Below are positions 33,267-33,458 of a DNA stretch of 33,458 nucleotides, one piece after another. Under the pieces are notes generated by a model, which worked only from the letters and a program-made list of their open reading frames with translations, was not told the DNA's origin and made no database searches. Source of the DNA: Gemmatimonadaceae bacterium. GTDB lineage: Bacteria > Gemmatimonadota > Gemmatimonadetes > Gemmatimonadales > Gemmatimonadaceae. Position 1 is the stretch's first letter. Each line of letters starts with the position of its first letter. The DNA lies in contig JAICOJ010000026.1 in the NCBI GenBank assembly GCA_025930755.1, positions 1 to 33,458 of the forward strand. Direction: 5' to 3'. A program made the translations under genes and the position numbers.

Positions 33267-33458
33267 ATGCGTACGACCGGCAAGGTGAAGTGGTTCAACG
33301 ACGCGAAGGGGTTCGGGTTCATCACCCCGGACAACGGCCAGAAGGACTGTTTCGTGCACTTCAGCGCGATCGAGGGCAAGGGCTTCAAGTCGCTCGCCGA
33401 GGGCGACGCCGTTGAGTTCGACATCGTCGAGGGGCAGAAGGGGCCCGCGGCGGAGAAG
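33267..33458 (+). CDS. Cold-shock protein, CspA family (3' end outside window)
   Basis: A single-stranded nucleic-acid-binding OB-fold protein acting as an RNA chaperone. The 64 codons present show [18 protein letters not shown] (RNP1 motif KGFGFI), CFVHFSAI (RNP2) and [13 protein letters not shown], covering nearly the whole roughly 67-residue family. ATG 33267 follows AGGAG by about 8 bases. A roughly 100-base leader separates it from the upstream terminator and is likely structured, as cold-shock leaders usually are. The stop lies beyond the window. Confidence 0.96.
   Translation, partial: MRTTGKVKWFNDAKGFGFITPDNGQKDCFVHFSAIEGKGFKSLAEGDAVEFDIVEGQKGPAAEK

Overview
The window looks like a chromosomal segment of a Gemmatimonadota-type soil or sediment bacterium. 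This is an inference from the roughly two-thirds GC content, the many short glycine-rich lipoproteins, dense gene packing with GTGA/ATGA overlaps, and a housekeeping set (mnmG, murB, ispG, cspA) scattered among poorly characterised genes. No rRNA, tRNA, CRISPR array, transposase or phage gene was recognised, and no gene-free stretch exceeds 300 bases.

Layout. 1-1518: the N-terminal five-sixths of mnmG (minus strand), carrying a 35-codon in-frame palindromic insertion. 1627-1917: a small unknown gene. 1925-4401: a minus-strand run of envelope genes (VanX-like D,D-dipeptidase, dienelactone-hydrolase-like lipoprotein, NfeD-like membrane protein, small zinc-ribbon membrane protein). 4447-6052: a conserved unknown gene convergent with a YheT-type hydrolase. 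6173-11903: a plus-strand run with a GMC oxidoreductase, a Gfo/Idh/MocA oxidoreductase, a duplicated membrane protein, an ArsC-like protein lacking its cysteine, and an ABC-F ATPase.

11905-18775 is the most interesting region. It is a minus-strand operon reading esterase, ATP-grasp ligase, second ATP-grasp-like protein, YbdK-type carboxylate-amine ligase, C26 gamma-glutamyl hydrolase/amidotransferase and SLC13-type anion transporter, with a second esterase just upstream. Three peptide-bond-forming ligase candidates with a gamma-glutamyl hydrolase and a carboxylate transporter suggest production and handling of an unknown small peptide-like metabolite. Two heptad-repeat hairpins sit in this locus and belong to the same structural class as the insertion in mnmG. 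Upstream lie murB, a TlpA-like thioredoxin lipoprotein and a beta-propeller lipoprotein.

22763-26916: two cupredoxin lipoproteins with strong terminators, two small membrane proteins, and a Wzz/BY-kinase-like protein whose nucleotide-binding motifs are degenerate. 26993-29971: an unknown lipoprotein, then an overlapping PqqD-like / lasso-B2-like / nucleotidyltransferase triad with no visible precursor peptide or cyclase. 30068-33458: a Mesh1-like HD hydrolase convergent with ispG, two unknown genes, a terminator, and the start of a cold-shock gene.
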